Source: Limnohabitans kasalickyi
GTDB lineage: Bacteria > Pseudomonadota > Gammaproteobacteria > Burkholderiales > Burkholderiaceae_C
Direction: 5' to 3'
NCBI GenBank assembly: GCA_965234325.1
Contig: OZ248420.1
Span: forward strand, 74,668-138,667
Length of the DNA stretch: 64,000 bases
Shown here: positions 60,723-64,000 of the stretch, in pieces
Numbering within the stretch: position 1 is the first letter of the stretch
Layout: every line of letters begins with the position of its first letter
Translations under genes and position numbers: made by a program
Notes under the pieces: generated by a model
Databases searched by the model: none
The model's input: only the letters and a program-made list of their open reading frames with translations
What the model was told of the DNA's origin: nothing

Positions 60723-61160
60723 ATGAAACGCTCACACCTTCCCCAATATGGTCATGCATGCTGCCCAAACTGCAAAGAAGACTTTGATCTTGCAAATTCA
60801 TACGGCACATTCTTAGAAGCTGCGCGACATGGCGACACGATTGTGTATGCCATGTGCCCACGATGCCATGACACTTTTAAAGCAGCTACGCCTGACGTGC
60901 AGAAAGACATGTCAAACACGTGCTTTGTTAATTTAAAACTGACGGGTGTAGATCCAGACGGTAGCGTCTATCCATGGGCAGTATCGACAACCTTGACTCT
61001 TGCACTCAACGATTACGACATGGTGTCAGCAATTGAGAACGGTCATGGTCTAACAAAACAGCAGTACTTCGACATCTGCGCAGGTACGTATGAGATCTCA
61101 GAAGCGCTCGGCGGCTTGCGGTTTATCACCCACACAGTGAAAGAAGCAGGTGCCAAATGA
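60723..61160 (+). CDS. Putative zinc-ribbon protein of the element
   Basis: 145 residues, AAGGA about 10 nt upstream. Two CxxC pairs (CCPNCKEDF near residue 14 and MCPRCHDTF near 44) can form a zinc ribbon. The rest (VDPDGSVYPWAVSTTLTLAL, GLTKQQYFDICAGTYEISEA) is not recognised. The stop overlaps the primase start (ATGA), suggesting a role coupled to replication. Confidence 0.75.
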   Translation: MKRSHLPQYGHACCPNCKEDFDLANSYGTFLEAARHGDTIVYAMCPRCHDTFKAATPDVQKDMSNTCFVNLKLTGVDPDGSVYPWAVSTTLTLALNDYDMVSAIENGHGLTKQQYFDICAGTYEISEALGGLRFITHTVKEAGAK

Positions 61161-62071
61161 ACATGGTTGATTTGATCAATTCTGGGTTAAAGGTTGTGTC
61201 TGTTCCCTATAAAGAAAAGGGACCAAAAGTCAAAGGATGGAACCTTCCACAAAACGCAATCAGTACGCCATTGGGTGCGACCGCACTTATCGGCAATAAC
61301 GTTGGCCTAGCTCATGCTTATTGCACACCATCCCCAACTTGCAGCATCGACGTTGACGACTATCTTCAAGCAAAGCCATGGCTTGCAGAACAAGGTATTT
61401 ATCTTGACCTGTTGCTCGGCGAAGCCAATGCAGTTGTCATCTCATCAGGCAAAGGCAACAGCATCAAACTGTTGTACCGACTGCCAACAGGCATCAAACC
61501 GGTTGTATCAAAGCAGCTATTGAACTCCGGCGGAAAGATGATGCTTGAGTTTCGTTGTGCTGCACAAAATGGCACTACTGTTCAAGACCTTATTCCGCCT
61601 AGCGTTCACCCGTCTGGTACTCAATACCGATGGGTTGGTTCAGGTACGCCACTTGACATACCTATCATCCCGGCAAACTTGTTGCAGCTTTGGTTGAACC
61701 TACTGACTACACGTCAAACTTGTAGCAACAGTTCGCGTCAGAAAAGACGCCCTTGCAACAAACAGTTCCAATTCTTTAACAACACACCTCCTGCCGAAAG
61801 TCCGTTGCGTGTTGCCGTCTTAAAACTTCAACTGACTCACATCAAAGCCGACTGCGATCGCAGTACGTGGAGAAATATCGTCTGGGCAATTTTGAACACT
61901 GGTTGGTCATGTGCGATTGAAATCGCTGAGGAGTGGAGCAAATCTTCACCAAACCACTTTCAGCAAAAGGCCTTTGATGACTTGGTCAGAGACTTCAGCG
62001 CGGACCTTGCAAACCCAGTGACTTTGGGTACGGTTGTCTTTTATGCACGTAAAGGGGGCTGGATTGGTTAA
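61157..62071 (+). CDS. Primase-polymerase with PriCT-2 domain
   Basis: 304 residues. The N-terminal AEP/Prim-Pol domain (about 1-175) has the metal motif SIDVDD (63-68) and VVISSGKGNSIKLLYRLPTG, a variant in which Asn stands where many primases have His. DLIPPSVHPSGTQYRWVG closes the fold. The C-terminal 80 residues (STWRNIVWAILNTGWSCAIE, then TLGTVVFYARKGGW) match PriCT-2, which links primase to helicase. In related elements this is usually fused to an SF3 helicase; here the helicase is the next, overlapping frame. Confidence 0.85.
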   Translation: MNMVDLINSGLKVVSVPYKEKGPKVKGWNLPQNAISTPLGATALIGNNVGLAHAYCTPSPTCSIDVDDYLQAKPWLAEQGIYLDLLLGEANAVVISSGKGNSIKLLYRLPTGIKPVVSKQLLNSGGKMMLEFRCAAQNGTTVQDLIPPSVHPSGTQYRWVGSGTPLDIPIIPANLLQLWLNLLTTRQTCSNSSRQKRRPCNKQFQFFNNTPPAESPLRVAVLKLQLTHIKADCDRSTWRNIVWAILNTGWSCAIEIAEEWSKSSPNHFQQKAFDDLVRDFSADLANPVTLGTVVFYARKGGWIG

Positions 62072-63419
62072 TTCATTTCAACAAAACCAGCAAACTTCTG
62101 CACTGCAACTTGTTCAAAAACGCTTTGCAATCATCGACCTTGGCGGCGACATTCGCGTCGTCGATAAAGACCAAATTGCCGATGTGCTTGCTGGTGTGAA
62201 TAGTGGTGCGGTTTCTTTCTACAAAAAGGTTGACGGGGACCTGCAACTTCGCCGTCACCTTGAAAGCGCAGGAATTCCATGCAACCCAAAACAGGTGGTT
62301 GCTGACTTTTGGATTTCACCCGGAACCGTTGAATACAAGTCGACAGCGTTCACACCGCTAGAGACGGCATCCACGACACTGAACTTTTGGGTAGGCCCCA
62401 CGACCAAAGAAGCGCCCGGCAATTGGGTTCTTCTTCGTGACTACCTGAGAGATGTAATTTGCAATGGGGACTCGAAGACCTTTGACTACCTCATCGGATT
62501 CATGGCGCACATGCTGCAAAAACCGGAGGATAAGCCGGGGGTCATGGTTGTCTTATTGGGCGGACAAGGAACTGGTAAGGGTGTCTATTTCAAATTGTTG
62601 AAGGCAATCTGGCCCAGAACCACAGTCACGATTTCAGATGTCGATCAGGTGTTGGGAAAATTCAATGCCGTCCTTGAACGTACTTTTATCGTGTGCATGG
62701 ATGAAGCACTTTTCGCAGGGGACAAGCGTGCGATTGACAAGCTGAAGTCCACAGTCACAGAACCTAGTCTGCAAATTGAACAAAAGTACCAGCCTACGCG
62801 AACCATCGAATCCGTTCACAGATTTTTTGCAGCTAGCAACCATGATCACTTTGCCAATGTGGAACGAGATGACCGTCGCTTTGTCTTTCTTCGCGTATCA
62901 GCAAACCGCCAGCAAGACACAACATACTTTGGTGTTATAGCCAAATGCATAGAAGATCCTGTGACGCTAGGCGCACTGGTTTATTACCTAAAGAGAAAAG
63001 ATCTGACGAAGTTCAACGTCCGCGTAAAACCAAAAACTAATGAGCATCTGACGCAAAAGTTGCGCTCACTGCATGGCTTCGATCGTTACTGGTTCGAAGT
63101 GCTGTCGACAGGTGAGTTCAGCAGCAAAAATCCTGCTAGCGATTTATGGTCATCCAGTGTTTTTCTACCAACATGCACCCTACTTGACGCATATCGTGAG
63201 TTCAACAAAAACGCGGAACGCCACAGCACCATTCAAGAGGGTCAAGTAGCAGAATCAATTCGCCGCATGTGCCCATCTGCACAGCGAAATCGAAAACTCG
63301 TCAACAAATACGGGCGAAGTGACATGAAACGTGGCTATGACTTGCCGGACTTGAAAAAAGCCCGTGATGAGTTTTCCAAGTTCATTGGCGGAAGTCCGGA
63401 GTGGGATGATGACGCTTGA
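62043..63419 (+). CDS. SF3 helicase (DUF5906, phage/satellite replication)
   Basis: 458 residues from the ATG at 62043. A TTG at 62064 preceded by AAAGGGGG is a better-spaced start and would overlap the primase stop by 8 bp. Walker A GGQGTGKG (about 173-180), Walker B FIVCMDEALF, sensor region RFFAASNHDHFANVERDDRRF. This is the D5-like/DUF5906 helicase of satellite and phage primase-helicases. The C-terminal 120 residues, after LRSLHGFDRYWFEVL, may bind origin DNA. Confidence 0.9.
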   Translation: MHVKGAGLVNSFQQNQQTSALQLVQKRFAIIDLGGDIRVVDKDQIADVLAGVNSGAVSFYKKVDGDLQLRRHLESAGIPCNPKQVVADFWISPGTVEYKSTAFTPLETASTTLNFWVGPTTKEAPGNWVLLRDYLRDVICNGDSKTFDYLIGFMAHMLQKPEDKPGVMVVLLGGQGTGKGVYFKLLKAIWPRTTVTISDVDQVLGKFNAVLERTFIVCMDEALFAGDKRAIDKLKSTVTEPSLQIEQKYQPTRTIESVHRFFAASNHDHFANVERDDRRFVFLRVSANRQQDTTYFGVIAKCIEDPVTLGALVYYLKRKDLTKFNVRVKPKTNEHLTQKLRSLHGFDRYWFEVLSTGEFSSKNPASDLWSSSVFLPTCTLLDAYREFNKNAERHSTIQEGQVAESIRRMCPSAQRNRKLVNKYGRSDMKRGYDLPDLKKARDEFSKFIGGSPEWDDDA

Positions 63420-63531
63420 TGATCCAGCGATGCGACCATCATCGCCACTAAGTACCAGAGTGGTTGGCAGCCCAAGAGCCCGATTCTTTGAGGTGCTTGA
63501 GGTGGTTGCCAGCATTACCACCTACTTTTAA
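63406..63531 (+). CDS. Possible small protein overlapping the helicase end
   Basis: 41 residues from the ATG at 63406 (or 40 from 63409), overlapping the helicase stop by 14 bp. GGAG at 63398-63401 gives good spacing. The sequence STRVVGSPRARFFEVLEVVA looks protein-like and lacks low complexity. Unrecognised. Confidence 0.45.
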   Translation: MMTLDDPAMRPSSPLSTRVVGSPRARFFEVLEVVASITTYF

Positions 63532-63553
63532 AAGTATTGGGAAATAGAAATTT

Positions 63554-63691
63554 ATGCGTAAATTTTATAAAACAGCTGGTGCGTCTGGCATATACGTAGC
63601 TCCCACTCATGGACACCTGCGGCAATTAGACAACCGAGCGTCGCTTCCACCTCTCACCCAGTTCAAATCAGTGTCAAGTAACGGCATATGA
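63554..63691 (+). CDS. Possible small protein, coupled to the HGGxSTG gene
   Basis: 45 residues (MRKFYKTAGASGIYVAPTHG start). The TGA overlaps the next ATG (ATGA at 63688-63691), which supports translation of both. The ribosome-binding site is weak. Unrecognised. Confidence 0.4.
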   Translation: MRKFYKTAGASGIYVAPTHGHLRQLDNRASLPPLTQFKSVSSNGI

Positions 63692-63861
63692 ATACATTTT
63701 TCACGCTTGGTGGTCGAATCAGATGCGTTCAATGCAACGCTAAATCTAAACGGACAGGATTTACTTGCAGAGCGGTAGCAATACGCGGTAAGACCAAGTG
63801 TCGGCATCATGGTGGCTATTCGACCGGTGACCTGCCCCCATTAGCCGAACCACTGAATTAG
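63688..63861 (+). pseudogene. HGGxSTG-domain small phage protein, 3' end replaced by IS sequence
   Basis: The open frame has 57 codons. Cys at 13, 16, 27 and 38 and the motif HHGGYSTG (40-47) match the HGGxSTG family of small zinc-finger-like proteins frequent in phages and prophages. After Gly47 the frame enters the end of an insertion sequence (DLPPLAEPLN, stop). The natural C-terminus, in which a Pro normally follows STG, is lost, so the gene is truncated, though the finger itself is intact. Confidence 0.75.
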
Positions 63862-64000
63862 AAGTTAGTCCTAAGGGCCAAGGTTATTCCAAAACTTGAT
63901 GGTTTGTATTTGCAGCAGCATTTGAGTTAATCCGATGCTGTTGCGCGAATTGAGCCGGTGGTATCCGACCCAAGCTGCTGTGTGGCCTGACTTCGTTGTA
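63828..64000 (-). mobile_element. IS3-family insertion sequence, end only
   Basis: The element end begins TGACCTGCCCCCA at 63828, a TG-starting GC-rich terminus as in IS3-family inverted repeats. The transposase C-terminus lies 56 bp inside. The other end and the target duplication are outside the window. Confidence 0.8.
63884..64000 (-). CDS. IS3-family transposase (OrfB), C-terminal 38 residues
   Basis: Reads YNEVRPHSSLGRIPPAQFAQ then QHRINSNAAANTNHQVLE and a TAA at 63886-63884. YNxxRPHSSLGxxxPxxF is the invariant end of the rve/DDE integrase core of IS3-family OrfB. The rest is beyond the right edge. Short of the edge the frame is uninterrupted. Confidence 0.9.
   Translation of the reverse strand, partial: YNEVRPHSSLGRIPPAQFAQQHRINSNAAANTNHQVLE

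Larger units (their letters stand above)
58271..64000 (+). mobile_element. Integrative element, phage-satellite-like (right end outside window)
   Basis: From about 58.3 kb the DNA has lower GC than the chromosome to its left and carries integrase, AlpA, primase-polymerase, SF3 helicase and several small overlapping genes, all on the plus strand. This is the gene content of P4-like satellites and related replicative islands. No capsid, portal or terminase gene is visible, and the element continues past an IS end at 63828. The left boundary is approximate. Confidence 0.8.

Noticed and set aside
63607..63810. 67-codon minus-strand frame in the island
   Set aside because: It overlaps the plus-strand HGGxSTG gene, which has a clear family motif; the minus frame has none.

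Overview
The window looks like chromosome of a betaproteobacterium of the order Burkholderiales, most likely Comamonadaceae (a Limnohabitans- or Rhodoferax-like freshwater organism would fit). This rests on recognised gene neighbourhoods and families: BPSS1780-type membrane protein, DUF3579 next to rpsT and argD-argF, purM divergent from an AI-2E/hda/HAD/pcnB/folK operon, a Bug-type solute receptor, and acnB-mdh-sdh-gltA clustered around a GntR regulator. The genus is inference. From 1 to about 58.0 kb the DNA is dense, GC-rich and mostly housekeeping. I saw no rRNA, tRNA or CRISPR array.

Layout. 0-6 kb: 5' end of an EamA exporter divergent from a LysR regulator, polA, thrB, a membrane protein. 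6-12.7 kb: uvrD, guaC, then a TonB-dependent receptor translationally coupled to an alpha/beta hydrolase. 12.7-16.5 kb: minCDE, small conserved unknowns, slyX, a DsbA-fold isomerase. 16.5-25.4 kb: RGG-rich DEAD-box helicase, orn, an M48 protease coupled to rsgA, a CobD-like protein, a Nudix hydrolase, and the rpsP-rimM-trmD-rplS operon. 25.5-35.7 kb: TM2 protein, pit/DUF47 phosphate uptake behind a Pho box, the folK-pcnB-HAD-hda-AI-2E operon, purM, sirB1-like, murJ. 35.7-41.5 kb: rpsT, DUF3579, argD-argF-ykgJ, a flavin monooxygenase, a Bug receptor. 41.5-53 kb: a TCA supercluster, with mdh/CoA-ester lyase/unknown/acnB on one strand, and gntR then sdhCDAB-sdhE-gltA on the other. 53-58 kb: two small unknowns, rdgC, an orphan TRAP receptor, a DUF2520 protein, an FMN hydroxyacid oxidase.

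From about 58.3 kb to the end the character changes: lower GC, phage-like proteins, overlapping small ORFs. This is a mobile element with a P4-type tyrosine integrase, an uncharacterised 220-residue protein, an AlpA-type regulator, a CxxC protein, a primase-polymerase/PriCT-2 protein overlapping an SF3 (DUF5906) helicase, and several tiny genes. An HGGxSTG-type gene is cut by the end of an IS3-family insertion sequence that runs off the window. It resembles a phage satellite or replicative integrative element; no capsid or packaging gene is visible here.

Non-coding signals: one 20-bp promoter/start-region motif shared by rplS, rpsP and rpsT; a two-repeat Pho box; a nearly identical palindrome at mdh/gntR and argD/DUF3579; an intrinsic terminator in the argD leader; a terminator ending one base before the Nudix start codon; and an unexplained minus-strand terminator plus an 18-bp perfect palindrome upstream of rdgC.
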